NCBI RefSeq assembly: GCF_021531895.1
Contig: NZ_JAFBIX010000026.1
Location: 1 to 38,480 of the forward strand
DNA from: Faecalicatena contorta
GTDB lineage: Bacteria > Bacillota > Clostridia > Lachnospirales > Lachnospiraceae
Direction: 5' to 3'
DNA length: 38,480 nucleotides
Shown piece by piece: positions 24,076 through 33,077 of the stretch. A program made the position numbers and the translations under genes. The notes under the pieces were generated by a model that had not been told where the DNA came from, made no database searches, and worked only from the letters and a program-made list of their open reading frames with translations. Each line of letters starts with the position of its first letter. The first letter of the stretch is position 1.

Positions 24076-24966
24076 ATGTTAGAAATCATATTGGACGGGC
24101 ACGTATTATTCGTGCTTATGGGAATCCTGACAGTCTTAGGGATCGTGAGTAAATGTATCGCCAATGTCACTTTGAAACGTCTGGTGCGCGCAGCGGGGAA
24201 TATGAACAAAAGCACCCATCCGCTCATGCGCCTGGTGCGCGCCAAGTTTGAACACGCGTGTATGGTCAGCGACAAAGTGGAGAATGTCAGGGTATTTGTG
24301 GACAAGTATCTGTACGAGTACCGGGTGCTGGGGATGAAGCTTCATGGATGGAGAAGGATGGAGAATATAACTGCCGGACTGTGTCTGGTGCTCGGAGCCG
24401 GCGGAGCGTTGCTGGAATATCTTATGAACGGAATGGGAGATATGGTGCTGAGAACAGGAGCAACAGGAGCGGGTCTTGCAATTTTGGTCTATCTGGTGCA
24501 TCTGATAACGGATGAAAGATATCAGTTGGAAGCAGTGCAGAATTATATGGTAGATTATCTGGAAAATGTATGTCTTCACCGTTATGAGAAGTCGTATCAG
24601 AAGGAGATCAAGGTTATGGCACAGGAGGGGCCATCTATGGAATTTGGCGTAATGCCGGAAGAGAAAAATGAGACGCCAGATTCAGGGGCAGGTCAGGAGA
24701 TATCAAGTCCTTCCGCTCCCAGAGTTGTAACACCAAGACCAGAAGAGATGCCGCAGCCGTCACCTCAGCCAGCGCCACAGAAAGTCTCACAGATCACACC
24801 GCAGGCAACACCACAGACAATGGTGCAGACACCTTCACAGAGCATTCCTCAGGCAGCATCACAGATGCAGACAGCTTCCAGAGACAAGGAATCAAGGAAA
24901 GGCAAGTTGGATGAAGTGGAGAAGGATGTCCTGATACGCCAGATTCTGGAGGAGTTTATGGCTTGA
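24076..24966 (+). CDS. Membrane protein with Pro/Gln-rich linker
   Basis: A 296-aa protein of unknown family. One hydrophobic segment lies near residues 9-29 and two more at about 98-145. A cytoplasmic-looking basic stretch (about 34-95) lies between. Residues about 205-275 are a low-complexity linker of repeated PQ, SP and TPQ units. The C-terminus ends in a short charged helix (KDVLIRQILEEFMA). The RBS is AAGGAGG. No catalytic motif is seen. The tail could dock a partner, but that is speculation. Confidence 0.7.
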   Translation: MLEIILDGHVLFVLMGILTVLGIVSKCIANVTLKRLVRAAGNMNKSTHPLMRLVRAKFEHACMVSDKVENVRVFVDKYLYEYRVLGMKLHGWRRMENITAGLCLVLGAGGALLEYLMNGMGDMVLRTGATGAGLAILVYLVHLITDERYQLEAVQNYMVDYLENVCLHRYEKSYQKEIKVMAQEGPSMEFGVMPEEKNETPDSGAGQEISSPSAPRVVTPRPEEMPQPSPQPAPQKVSQITPQATPQTMVQTPSQSIPQAASQMQTASRDKESRKGKLDEVEKDVLIRQILEEFMA

Positions 24967-24991
24967 TTAAACCTTTCTGATTTGATAGAAT
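24963..24991 (+). promoter_or_regulatory. Promoter of the decarboxylase-gmk-holB block
   Basis: TTGATT at 24963-24968 and TAGAAT at 24986-24991 with a 17-bp spacer, overlapping the end of the preceding gene. Confidence 0.55.
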
Positions 24992-25079
24992 GGTAACATA
25001 TACTTTTAAGAGATGAAAGCTTGACAGCACTGAAATACATTTACGATATGGAAGGCTGCTGTTGGAGACAGAGATTATA

Positions 25080-26510
25080 ATGCGTACAATATATGACAGA
25101 TTGAGAGAATATAGTCATTCGGATTATTATGGTTTCCATATGCCAGGGCACAAGAGGCAGATGGATCTGTTGGGAGATACTTCTCCTTATTCGATTGACA
25201 TCACCGAGATTGACGGATTCGATGATCTGCACCACGCAGATGGTATCCTGAGGGATGCACAGGAGCGTGCGGCAAGAATCTATCATGCGGATGAGACGCA
25301 TTTCCTTATCAATGGAAGTACGGTGGGAATCCTGAGTGCTATATTCGGTGTGACTCAGAAGGGAGATACCATACTTGTGGCAAGAAATTGCCACAAGTCT
25401 GTGTATCATGCGATAGATATGAATGAATTGAATCCGGTATATCTATATCCGGCTTTTGATTCAGAGGCTCAGTTGAATACAGAGATTTCCGCAGAAGATG
25501 TCCGGACAGCTTTGGAGAAGAATCCCAAGATACGTGCTGTGGTCATAGTATCGCCGACGTATGATGGAGTGGTATCGGATGTGGAAGCAATAGCAGAAGC
25601 GGTCCATGAAAAAGGCATTCCGATCATTGTTGATGAAGCCCATGGAGCGCATTTTGGCTTTCATCCTTATTTCCCAGAGAACTCCAATACTAAGGGGGCA
25701 GATCTGGTCATTCACAGCCTTCATAAGACGCTTCCGTCATTGACACAGACGGCGCTCTTACATGTGAACGGAGATCTTGTGGATCGAAGAAAGGTGAAGA
25801 AGTATCTGGATATGCTGCAGACCAGCAGTCCGTCTTATGTGTTGATGGCAAGCATAGACGCTTGTGTTGAGATGTTGGAGCATAAGGCAGAAGAATGTTT
25901 TGCACCTTATGTGGAGAGGTTAGAGTATATGCGGATGCGATTATCGGGACTTCTAAGACTGAAGCTGATTCAGACAGAACATTTTGACCGGTCGAAGCTG
26001 ATCATATCTGTGAAGGATACGGACCTTACCAGCAGGCTGCTTTCGCATATTCTGCTGGAAGAATATCATCTGCAGATGGAGATGGCAGCAGGCACTTATA
26101 TCTTGGCGATGACATCCATTGGAGATACGGAAGAAGGGATGAATCGCCTGATTGCGGCGCTGGAAGAGATAGATGAGAAGGTGGACCGGCGAATGAGAGA
26201 ACATGGAATCTCAGAAGTGTTCCAGATTCCGGTACAGTCCAGTCTTCCAAGGGCCCAGATTATCTGTTCAGGCGCTGAGGTAGAGCTTTTTTCGGAAGAA
26301 GGGATGATCAGATCACTGCCATGGCAGGAAAGCGTTGGTCATGTGGCAATGGAATATGCATATCTCTATCCGCCGGGATGTCCGTTGGTAGTACCGGGAG
26401 AAAAGATATCACAAGAGGCGGCAGATATGTTACAATGGTATCAGGATCTGGATTTTACCATAGAAGGATTGAAAAAAGAGCAGTACATAGAGGTATGGAT
26501 GCATGGGTAA
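25080..26510 (+). CDS. Orn/Lys/Arg decarboxylase family PLP enzyme (YaaO-like)
   Basis: A PLP-dependent fold-I enzyme of the ornithine/lysine/arginine decarboxylase group, 476 aa, lacking the N-terminal wing domain of the large inducible forms. The N-terminus FHMPGHKRQ is conserved. The PLP residues are DEAHGAH (Asp185, His188) and Lys216 in SLHKTLPSLTQTA. The exact substrate (arginine or lysine) cannot be read from the sequence. The start is ATG 25080, or TTG 25062 with GGAAGG upstream. It overlaps gmk by 8 nt. In Bacillus the related yaaO lies at the same place in the cluster. Confidence 0.88.
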   Translation: MRTIYDRLREYSHSDYYGFHMPGHKRQMDLLGDTSPYSIDITEIDGFDDLHHADGILRDAQERAARIYHADETHFLINGSTVGILSAIFGVTQKGDTILVARNCHKSVYHAIDMNELNPVYLYPAFDSEAQLNTEISAEDVRTALEKNPKIRAVVIVSPTYDGVVSDVEAIAEAVHEKGIPIIVDEAHGAHFGFHPYFPENSNTKGADLVIHSLHKTLPSLTQTALLHVNGDLVDRRKVKKYLDMLQTSSPSYVLMASIDACVEMLEHKAEECFAPYVERLEYMRMRLSGLLRLKLIQTEHFDRSKLIISVKDTDLTSRLLSHILLEEYHLQMEMAAGTYILAMTSIGDTEEGMNRLIAALEEIDEKVDRRMREHGISEVFQIPVQSSLPRAQIICSGAEVELFSEEGMIRSLPWQESVGHVAMEYAYLYPPGCPLVVPGEKISQEAADMLQWYQDLDFTIEGLKKEQYIEVWMHG

Positions 26511-27090
26511 GATATATTATATGATGGGAAAGAGTTCCTCCGGCAAGGACACGCTGTTTAAGGAAGTGAAGCAGGCAATGCCGGAACTGAAGACCATAAC
26601 GCTCTACACAACACGGCCGATTCGTGAAGGAGAGCACAATGGTGTAGAATACTTTTTCGTGTCAGAGGATACGTTAAATGCATATGAGAGCCAAGGCAAG
26701 ATTATCGAGATGCGGGCATATCATACCGTGCATGGAATCTGGAAGTATGCGACGATCGATGACGGACAGGTGGATCTGGATCACGAGAATTATCTGGTGA
26801 TCGGCACATTGGAATCATACGATAAGATGAGAACATATTATGGAGCGTCGAATCTGGTGCCTATATATATAGAAGTAGAAGACGGGGAGCGTCTGATGCG
26901 TGCCCTGAAGCGTGAGAGGGAGCAGGAAGTTCCCAGATACGCGGAACTGTGCAGGAGATTCCTTGCGGATACCAAAGATTTTTCAGAAGAGAACCTTGCA
27001 AACCTTGGAATTACCAGAAGGTTCGTCAATCAAGACAGAACACAATGCTTAGAAGAGATTATAGGGGAAATACGATATGGGAAGCTTTAA
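26503..27090 (+). CDS. gmk: Guanylate kinase family protein
   Basis: Phosphorylates GMP to GDP with ATP. The P-loop is GKSSSGKD (Gly9-Asp16) and the GMP-binding block is TTRPIREGEHNGVEYFFVS (about 35-53). 195 aa is close to normal. It overlaps the decarboxylase gene and holB, so the three are translationally coupled. In Bacillus subtilis thymidylate kinase (tmk) takes this place, so a nucleotide kinase of another kind stands in the same position. It may be a second, divergent gmk, with its true substrate untested. Confidence 0.8.
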   Translation: MGKIYYMMGKSSSGKDTLFKEVKQAMPELKTITLYTTRPIREGEHNGVEYFFVSEDTLNAYESQGKIIEMRAYHTVHGIWKYATIDDGQVDLDHENYLVIGTLESYDKMRTYYGASNLVPIYIEVEDGERLMRALKREREQEVPRYAELCRRFLADTKDFSEENLANLGITRRFVNQDRTQCLEEIIGEIRYGKL

Positions 27091-28066
27091 AGATGTGGTT
27101 GGCCACAAAGATATTATCAAATATATAGGAAATGCAATAAGAGAAGATCAGGTATCTCATGCATATATTATGAATGGAGCACGAGGCTCTGGGAAGAAGC
27201 TGCTGGCGAATCTTTTTGCGACAACACTTTTGTGTGAGAAGGGTGGACCTGATCCCTGTAATGAGTGCCATTCCTGCAGGCAGGCAGAGAGCGGCAATCA
27301 TCCGGATATTATCAGAGTGACACATGAAAAGCCGAATTCTATCAGTGTTGATGATATTCGGGAACAAGTCAATAACACGATTATGATAAAGCCTTATCAG
27401 GGACCTTACAAAATATATATTATCGATCATGCAGATATGATGACGCCACAGGCGCAGAATGCACTCCTGAAGACGATTGAGGAGCCGCCGAAGTATGCAG
27501 TGATCATGCTGTTGACGGAGAATGCAGAGACTTTGCTTCCGACCATTACCTCCAGATGCGTCATGCTGAAACTTCGCTATATCAAAGATACTTTGATTAA
27601 GAAGTATTTGATGGAGACTATGGAGATCCCAGATTATAAAGCAGAGATCTGTACTGCATTTGCCCAGGGCAACATGGGACGTGCAATCATGCTGGCGAAC
27701 TCAGAACATTTTAATGAGATTCGTGATGAGGCAATTCAGCTGCTGAAATACATTCACGAGATGGAATTGAGTGAGATCGTACAGGCAGTCAGCCGGATTA
27801 CGAAGTATAAGTTAGAAATTACAGATTATCTGGATATCATTATGATATGGTACCGGGATATCTTGCTGTATAAAGCGACCAAAGATATCGACAAGGTCGT
27901 ATTTAAAGATCAGATAAATTATATCAAAGAACAGGCCAAAAAGAGCTCTTATGAGGGTATCCAGTTAATTCTGGAGAGCCTTGAGAAGGCCAAAGCCAGA
28001 TTGAAGGCGAATGTAAACTTCGATCTGGTAATGGAGCTTTTGTTCCTGACGATAAAGGAGAATTAA
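27077..28066 (+). CDS. holB: DNA polymerase III subunit delta-prime
   Basis: Clamp-loader subunit of the replicative polymerase. The AAA+ domain shows GARGSGKK (Gly34-Lys41), degenerate as expected for delta-prime. The zinc module has Cys53, Cys61, Cys64 and Cys67. The SRC motif (TSRCVMLKL) follows near residue 160. 329 aa matches HolB. It overlaps gmk by 14 nt and precedes ricT by 4 nt, as in the Bacillus yaaR-holB-yaaT group. Confidence 0.92.
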   Translation: MGSFKDVVGHKDIIKYIGNAIREDQVSHAYIMNGARGSGKKLLANLFATTLLCEKGGPDPCNECHSCRQAESGNHPDIIRVTHEKPNSISVDDIREQVNNTIMIKPYQGPYKIYIIDHADMMTPQAQNALLKTIEEPPKYAVIMLLTENAETLLPTITSRCVMLKLRYIKDTLIKKYLMETMEIPDYKAEICTAFAQGNMGRAIMLANSEHFNEIRDEAIQLLKYIHEMELSEIVQAVSRITKYKLEITDYLDIIMIWYRDILLYKATKDIDKVVFKDQINYIKEQAKKSSYEGIQLILESLEKAKARLKANVNFDLVMELLFLTIKEN

Positions 28067-28070
28067 TAAT

Positions 28071-28982
28071 ATGACAAGAGTGATTGGAGTAAGATTCCGT
28101 CCCGCAGGAAAGATCTATTTCTTTGCACCGGGGAAATATGAGATCAAGACGGGTGATAAAGTAATCGTAGAGACGGCGCGCGGTGTGGAGTTTGGATCTG
28201 TTGTGAGTGGTCCGAAGGATATAGAAGATAACCAGGTTACACAGCCACTGAAACCGGTGATCCGTATAGCGACCAAAGACGACATCCGTAGGGAAGAAAA
28301 GAATCGTGAAAAAGAAAAAGAGGCTTTTGAGATCTGTCTGGAGAAGATTCGTAAGCACGGATTGGAAATGAAGCTGATTGATGCGGAATATACATTTGAC
28401 AATAACAAGGTGCTCTTCTACTTTACTGCAGACGGAAGAATTGATTTCCGTGAATTGGTAAAGGATCTGGCTAGCGTATTTCGGACCAGAATTGAATTAC
28501 GGCAGATTGGTGTGAGGGATGAGACGAAGATTCGCGGAGGAATCGGAATCTGTGGCCGTCCACTGTGCTGTCACACGTATCTGACGGAATTTGCGCCGGT
28601 ATCCATCAAGATGGCAAAGGAACAGAATCTGTCATTGAATCCAAGTAAGATATCTGGTGTATGTGGAAGACTGATGTGCTGCCTGACCAATGAGGAAGAG
28701 ACATACGAAGAGCTGAACAGCCATCTTCCGAACAATGGTGATCATGTGACAACACCGGAAGGGTTAAAAGGTGACGTACAGTCTGTCAATGTGCTGCGTC
28801 AGCTGGTCAAGGTAATCGTAACACTGGATAATGATGAGAAAGAGATCCGTGAATATAAAGCATCGGAACTGAGGTTCAAGCCAAAACGTAAGAAGAAGGA
28901 CGTGAAGCTGACCAAGGAAGAGATGGCGGAACTGAAGGCACTGGAAGAAAAGAATGGAGTGTCCAAATTAGATGATGAATAA
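28071..28982 (+). CDS. ricT: PSP1-domain protein RicT (YaaT)
   Basis: RicT is a subunit of the RicAFT complex, which in Bacillus binds FeS clusters, affects Spo0A phosphorelay and controls RNase Y-dependent RNA maturation. The 303-aa protein has the PSP1 domain (about 50-140) and the conserved Cys motifs ICGRPLCC and GVCGRLMCC. The C-terminus is a charged tail. It follows holB by 4 nt and overlaps the next gene. RicA and RicF are not visible here. Confidence 0.9.
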   Translation: MTRVIGVRFRPAGKIYFFAPGKYEIKTGDKVIVETARGVEFGSVVSGPKDIEDNQVTQPLKPVIRIATKDDIRREEKNREKEKEAFEICLEKIRKHGLEMKLIDAEYTFDNNKVLFYFTADGRIDFRELVKDLASVFRTRIELRQIGVRDETKIRGGIGICGRPLCCHTYLTEFAPVSIKMAKEQNLSLNPSKISGVCGRLMCCLTNEEETYEELNSHLPNNGDHVTTPEGLKGDVQSVNVLRQLVKVIVTLDNDEKEIREYKASELRFKPKRKKKDVKLTKEEMAELKALEEKNGVSKLDDE

Positions 28983-29712
28983 TTTAAAGCCCGAAGAGCG
29001 TCTGGACGATCTTCAGATTAAAGGATATGAGATCATCCAGAGTCCCGGACGATTCTGCTTCGGGATGGATGCGGTGTTGCTGTCGTCTTATGCAAAGGTC
29101 AGGAAGAGAGAACTTGCACTAGACCTGGGAACAGGCACAGGAATTCTGCCGATTCTTCTGGAAGCCAAGAATGAGGGAGAACATTATACGGGACTGGAAA
29201 TTCAAGAAGAAAGTGCAGACATGGCGCGCCGGAGTGTGAGCCATAATGGGCTGGAAGATAAGATTGATATTGTAACGGGAGATATTAAGGAAGCGTCCGG
29301 AATCTTTGGGGCAGCTTCCTTTCATGTCATTACGACCAACCCTCCTTATATGATCGGAGAGCACGGTCTGAAAAATGAAAATGAAGCATTGTACATTGCA
29401 CGGCATGAGGCATTGTGTACGCTGGATGATATTTTGAGGGAAAGCGCAAGATTGTTAAAGCCGAAAGGGCGGTTTTATATGGTGCACCGGCCATTTCGGC
29501 TGCCGGAGATACTTGCCAAGATGTCAGCATATGGAATTGAGCCAAAGCGGATGCGGCTGGTCTATCCCCACATTGATAAAGAGCCGAACATGGTACTTCT
29601 GGAAGGACTGCGGGGTGGAAGACCACGAATGCAGGTGGAGCCGCCACTTATCGTGTATCGGAAAGATGGAGAATATACGGAAGAACTTCTGGAGATATAT
29701 AGGAGGAAATAA
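28972..29712 (+). CDS. tRNA1(Val) adenine(37)-N6-methyltransferase-like (YabB/TrmN6)
   Basis: An SAM-dependent class I methyltransferase. The SAM motif is DLGTGTG (51-57) and the catalytic N6-adenine motif is NPPY (123-126). The 246-aa protein fits the YabB/TrmN6 family, which methylates tRNA or other nucleic acids. It overlaps ricT by 11 nt and is followed at 2 nt by rsmI, the order also found in Bacillus. Two adjacent ATGs (28972, 28975) are possible starts. Confidence 0.88.
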   Translation: MMNNLKPEERLDDLQIKGYEIIQSPGRFCFGMDAVLLSSYAKVRKRELALDLGTGTGILPILLEAKNEGEHYTGLEIQEESADMARRSVSHNGLEDKIDIVTGDIKEASGIFGAASFHVITTNPPYMIGEHGLKNENEALYIARHEALCTLDDILRESARLLKPKGRFYMVHRPFRLPEILAKMSAYGIEPKRMRLVYPHIDKEPNMVLLEGLRGGRPRMQVEPPLIVYRKDGEYTEELLEIYRRK

Positions 29713-29714
29713 CA

Positions 29715-30551
29715 ATGCCAGGAACATTATACTTGTGTGCCACCCCCATCGGCAATCTGGAGGATATGACATTTCGATGCATCCGGATTCTGAAAGAGGT
29801 GGACTTGATCGCAGCAGAGGATACCCGCAACAGTATCAAGCTTTTGAATCATTTTGAGATCAAAACGCCGATGACCAGCTATCATGAGTACAATAAGATA
29901 GAAAAGGGACATAAGCTGGTAGAACATCTGCTGAACGGAGAAGATATTGCATTGATCACGGATGCTGGAACTCCGGGAATCTCAGATCCGGGAGAAGAAC
30001 TGGTGAAGATGTGCCAGGAGGCGGGAATTGTGGTGACTGCAATTCCTGGGGCAGCAGCTTGTATTACAGCACTTACGATATCTGGATTGTCTACAAGAAG
30101 ATTTGCATTCGAGGCATTTCTTCCGGCTGATAAAAAGGAACGTCAGGCAGTGCTGGATGAGCTGAAGGAAGAGACGCGGACGATTGTCTTATATGAAGCG
30201 CCGCATCGTCTGGTGAAAACGTTACAGCTTCTGTATGATACGATTGGCAATCGTAAGATCAGTATCTGCCGGGAGCTTACCAAGAAGCATGAGACGGTAT
30301 TCGCTGCAACGATGGAAGAAGCACTTGCATATTATAATAATCATGAGCCAAAAGGCGAATGTGTGATGGTGATAGAAGGAAAGAGCCGCGACGAGATCCG
30401 GGCAGAAGAACAGGCACACTGGGAAGAGATGACTATCGAAGAACACATGGAGTATTATGAGAGCCAGGGGATCGATCGAAAAGAGGCCATGAAACGCGTT
30501 GCAAAAGACCGGGGAATCGGGAAGCGGGACGTCTACAAAGCACTGTTATAA
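29715..30551 (+). CDS. rsmI: 16S rRNA (cytidine(1402)-2'-O)-methyltransferase
   Basis: Adds a 2'-O-methyl to C1402 in the decoding centre of 16S rRNA. The 278-aa protein opens with GTLYLCATPIGNLEDMTFR and has AEDTRNS, LITDAGTPGISDPGE and the SAM site PGAAACITAL, all family signatures. It is the last gene of the holB block, with AGGAGGA 9 nt upstream. No terminator is seen directly at its end; the hairpin at 30624-30659 is the first candidate. Confidence 0.95.
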   Translation: MPGTLYLCATPIGNLEDMTFRCIRILKEVDLIAAEDTRNSIKLLNHFEIKTPMTSYHEYNKIEKGHKLVEHLLNGEDIALITDAGTPGISDPGEELVKMCQEAGIVVTAIPGAAACITALTISGLSTRRFAFEAFLPADKKERQAVLDELKEETRTIVLYEAPHRLVKTLQLLYDTIGNRKISICRELTKKHETVFAATMEEALAYYNNHEPKGECVMVIEGKSRDEIRAEEQAHWEEMTIEEHMEYYESQGIDRKEAMKRVAKDRGIGKRDVYKALL

Positions 30552-30623
30552 TGCGCCGCTGTAAAGTGATAATCAAGTAATAAGAAGCATTCGTCAACTT
30601 GTATAGAAAACCCTGAAAAAATT

Positions 30624-30659
30624 GTTCAACTTGGGCATAGCCGAAGTTGAACTTTTTTT
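30624..30659 (+). terminator. Rho-independent terminator before the ABC ATPase gene
   Basis: GTTCAACTT (30624-30632) pairs with AAGTTGAAC (30644-30652), with an inner GGC/GCC pair, followed by seven Ts. It is 73 nt after rsmI, and 76 nt before the ABC ATPase start. Confidence 0.85.
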
Positions 30660-30734
30660 ATATACTTTGAACAGAGCAAAAAAAGCGTAAGAAATAATGT
30701 CGGTATGGCAGAATGATTTAGGAGGAAGATTAAA

Positions 30735-31847
30735 ATGGCAAGTTTATCATTAAAACACATTAACAAAACATATCCAAACGGATTTGAAGCAGTAAAAGAT
30801 TTCAATCTTGAAATTGAAGATAAAGAATTTATCATCTTCGTAGGACCTTCAGGATGTGGTAAATCAACAACACTTCGTATGATCGCTGGTCTGGAAGAGA
30901 TCTCTTCCGGAGAATTAAAGATTGGGGACAAGATCGTTAACGATGTAGAGCCTAAGGACAGAGATATCGCAATGGTATTCCAGAACTACGCTCTGTATCC
31001 ACATATGACAGTATATGATAACATGGCATTTGGTCTGAAGTTAAGAAAAGTACCAAAGGATGAGATTGATAAGATGGTTCGTGAAGCTGCTAAGATTCTT
31101 GACCTGGAAGCATTGTTGGATCGTAAGCCAAAGGCTTTGTCAGGTGGACAGAGACAGCGTGTTGCTATGGGACGTGCTATCGTACGTAATCCTAAGGTAT
31201 TCCTTATGGATGAGCCTCTTTCTAACTTGGATGCAAAACTTCGTGGACAGATGCGTATCGAGATCTCTAAATTGCATCAGAGATTAGGTACAACAATCAT
31301 CTACGTAACACATGACCAGACAGAAGCTATGACACTTGGTACAAGAATCGTAGTTATGAACGCTGGTATCGTTCAGCAGGTAGATACACCACAGACACTG
31401 TATGATCGTCCGTGCAACCTGTTCGTAGCAGGATTCATCGGATCTCCACAGATGAACTTCGTAGATGCTGTATGTAAAGTAAATGGCAGCGAAGTATCTC
31501 TGATCGCAGGACCTTCTGAGATTAAATTGCCAGCAGCAAAAGCTAAAAAACTTATCGATGGCGGATACGATGGAAAGACAGTTGTTCTTGGTATTCGTCC
31601 AGAAGATGTACATGATGAGCCGGAATTCCTTGCAAAATCTCCAGATACAGTTATCGAAGCTAAGATTCGTGTATACGAGATGCTTGGTGCTGAAGTATTC
31701 TTGTACTTCGATTATGAAGGATCTAGCATGACAGCAAGAGTTGAGCCTAAGACAACAGCAAGAACAGGTGATGTTGTTAAATTTGCTCTTGATGCTGACA
31801 AGATCCACGTATTCGACAAAGAGACAGAGCAGACAATTACAAACTAG
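30735..31847 (+). CDS. Carbohydrate ABC-transporter ATPase, MsmK/UgpC type
   Basis: A 370-aa ATP-binding subunit of the CUT1 (MalK-like) family. Walker A is GPSGCGKST (37-45), with the signature LSGGQRQR, Walker B LMDEPLSNLD and a C-terminal TOBE region (about 240-360). No permease or substrate-binding gene adjoins it, so it may serve several sugar importers, as MsmK/MsmX do. Codon use favours T-ending codons more than its neighbours, consistent with high expression. The RBS AGGAGGA is strong. It ends before a terminator. Confidence 0.92.
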   Translation: MASLSLKHINKTYPNGFEAVKDFNLEIEDKEFIIFVGPSGCGKSTTLRMIAGLEEISSGELKIGDKIVNDVEPKDRDIAMVFQNYALYPHMTVYDNMAFGLKLRKVPKDEIDKMVREAAKILDLEALLDRKPKALSGGQRQRVAMGRAIVRNPKVFLMDEPLSNLDAKLRGQMRIEISKLHQRLGTTIIYVTHDQTEAMTLGTRIVVMNAGIVQQVDTPQTLYDRPCNLFVAGFIGSPQMNFVDAVCKVNGSEVSLIAGPSEIKLPAAKAKKLIDGGYDGKTVVLGIRPEDVHDEPEFLAKSPDTVIEAKIRVYEMLGAEVFLYFDYEGSSMTARVEPKTTARTGDVVKFALDADKIHVFDKETEQTITN

Positions 31848-31860
31848 GAATAATAACAAT

Positions 31861-31896
31861 GAGGTCAGACACTTTCGGGTGCCTGGCCTCTTCTTT
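31861..31896 (+). terminator. Terminator after the ABC ATPase gene
   Basis: GAGGTCAGACAC (31861-31872) pairs with GTGCCTGGCCTC with one mismatch, followed by TTCTTT. Confidence 0.75.
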
Positions 31897-31916
31897 GCTG
31901 TATTGAAGTAAAGTAT

Positions 31917-31945
31917 TAGACATGATTTCTATCCTATGGTAAAAT
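31917..31945 (+). promoter_or_regulatory. Promoter of the CdaR-type regulator and hydratase
   Basis: TAGACA at 31917-31922 and TAAAAT at 31940-31945 with a 17-bp spacer. Confidence 0.6.
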
Positions 31946-31978
31946 AAACATGTATGCTACAGAATAGGAGGATATCCA

Positions 31979-33064
31979 TTGTTATCAAATCAAATATTAC
32001 ATAAAACCGTACAGGATGTGAAGCGGATTACCGGATTAGAATGCGCTGTGTGGGACATGAAGGGAATCTGCCTTGTAATGACAAATGAAAAAATGATAAG
32101 TCTTGATGCAGACGTCTCAGAGTTTTGTAAGTCGGCACAGGAGAACGAGAAGAAAGTCAGCGAAGATGTAGGAATGTTCTTGGCATATGAAGATGAAGAT
32201 CCTTGTTATGTATTCGTTTTAAAAGGAGATTCTCCACAGCTGGAAATGGCAGGCAGAATGGGAGTCAGCCAACTGGAGAATCTGCTGTTTGCTTACAAAG
32301 AACGAATGGATAAGAATCGTTTTATCCAGAATCTGATTCTGGATAATCTGTTGTTGGTCGATGTGTATAATCAGGCGAAAAAGATGAAGATCCCGGTAGA
32401 ACTGCGAAGGACCGTGTTCCTGATAGAGGCGAAGAATGAAGGGGAGAACCTGATTCTTGAGACGTTAAAGGGATTATACGCTACGGGCACAAAGGATTTT
32501 GTAACGGCAGTGGATGAAAAGCATGTAATTCTTGTAAGAGCATTGGAGAAGACGGATGATTACCAGAAGCTTGCGCAGATTGCCAGAGAGCTGGTAGATA
32601 CGCTGAATATGGAAGCAATGGTAAGTGTAAGAGTTTCTTATGGAACGATCATCGAAGAGCTGAAAGACGTGTCCAAGTCATACAAAGAGGCGGATATGGC
32701 ATTGGAAGTTGGAAGAGTATTCTATTCCGATAAGAATATTCTGGCATATAATGAACTTGGAATTGGACGGCTGATTCATCAGCTTCCATCATCTCTGTGC
32801 GAGATGTTTCTGGAGGAAGTATTCCAGGGAAATGTCGCAGATCAATTTGAAGAAGAAGAACTGACGACGGTCTACACATTTTTTGATAACAATCTGAACA
32901 TATCAGAGACTGCCAGACAGTTATATGTACATCGCAATACGCTGGTGTACCGTCTGGAGAAGATCCAGAAGAAAACAGGGTTAGATGTCAGGGTATTTGA
33001 CGATGCTTTGACGTTTAAGATAGCCATGATGGTAGCAGACCACATGAAATACATAAATAATTAG
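31979..33064 (+). CDS. CdaR/PucR-family transcriptional regulator
   Basis: A 361-aa DNA-binding protein. The N-terminal part (about 1-130) is a putative sugar-diacid-recognition-like sensor. The middle (about 140-290) resembles the CdaR GGDEF-like domain. The C-terminal PucR-type helix-turn-helix (about 300-345) contains NLNISETARQLYVHRNTLVY. The start is TTG 31979 with AGGAGG at 31966-31971. The hydratase follows at 13 nt, so it may control this operon. The effector is not known; a hydroxy-acid is a reasonable guess. Confidence 0.82.
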   Translation: MLSNQILHKTVQDVKRITGLECAVWDMKGICLVMTNEKMISLDADVSEFCKSAQENEKKVSEDVGMFLAYEDEDPCYVFVLKGDSPQLEMAGRMGVSQLENLLFAYKERMDKNRFIQNLILDNLLLVDVYNQAKKMKIPVELRRTVFLIEAKNEGENLILETLKGLYATGTKDFVTAVDEKHVILVRALEKTDDYQKLAQIARELVDTLNMEAMVSVRVSYGTIIEELKDVSKSYKEADMALEVGRVFYSDKNILAYNELGIGRLIHQLPSSLCEMFLEEVFQGNVADQFEEEELTTVYTFFDNNLNISETARQLYVHRNTLVYRLEKIQKKTGLDVRVFDDALTFKIAMMVADHMKYINN

Positions 33065-33077
33065 GAGGAGATAGTAC

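Noticed and set aside
24720-24900. Possible CRISPR-like repeats
   Set aside because: The repeated units are codons of a Pro/Gln-rich protein linker, irregular in spacing and in frame.
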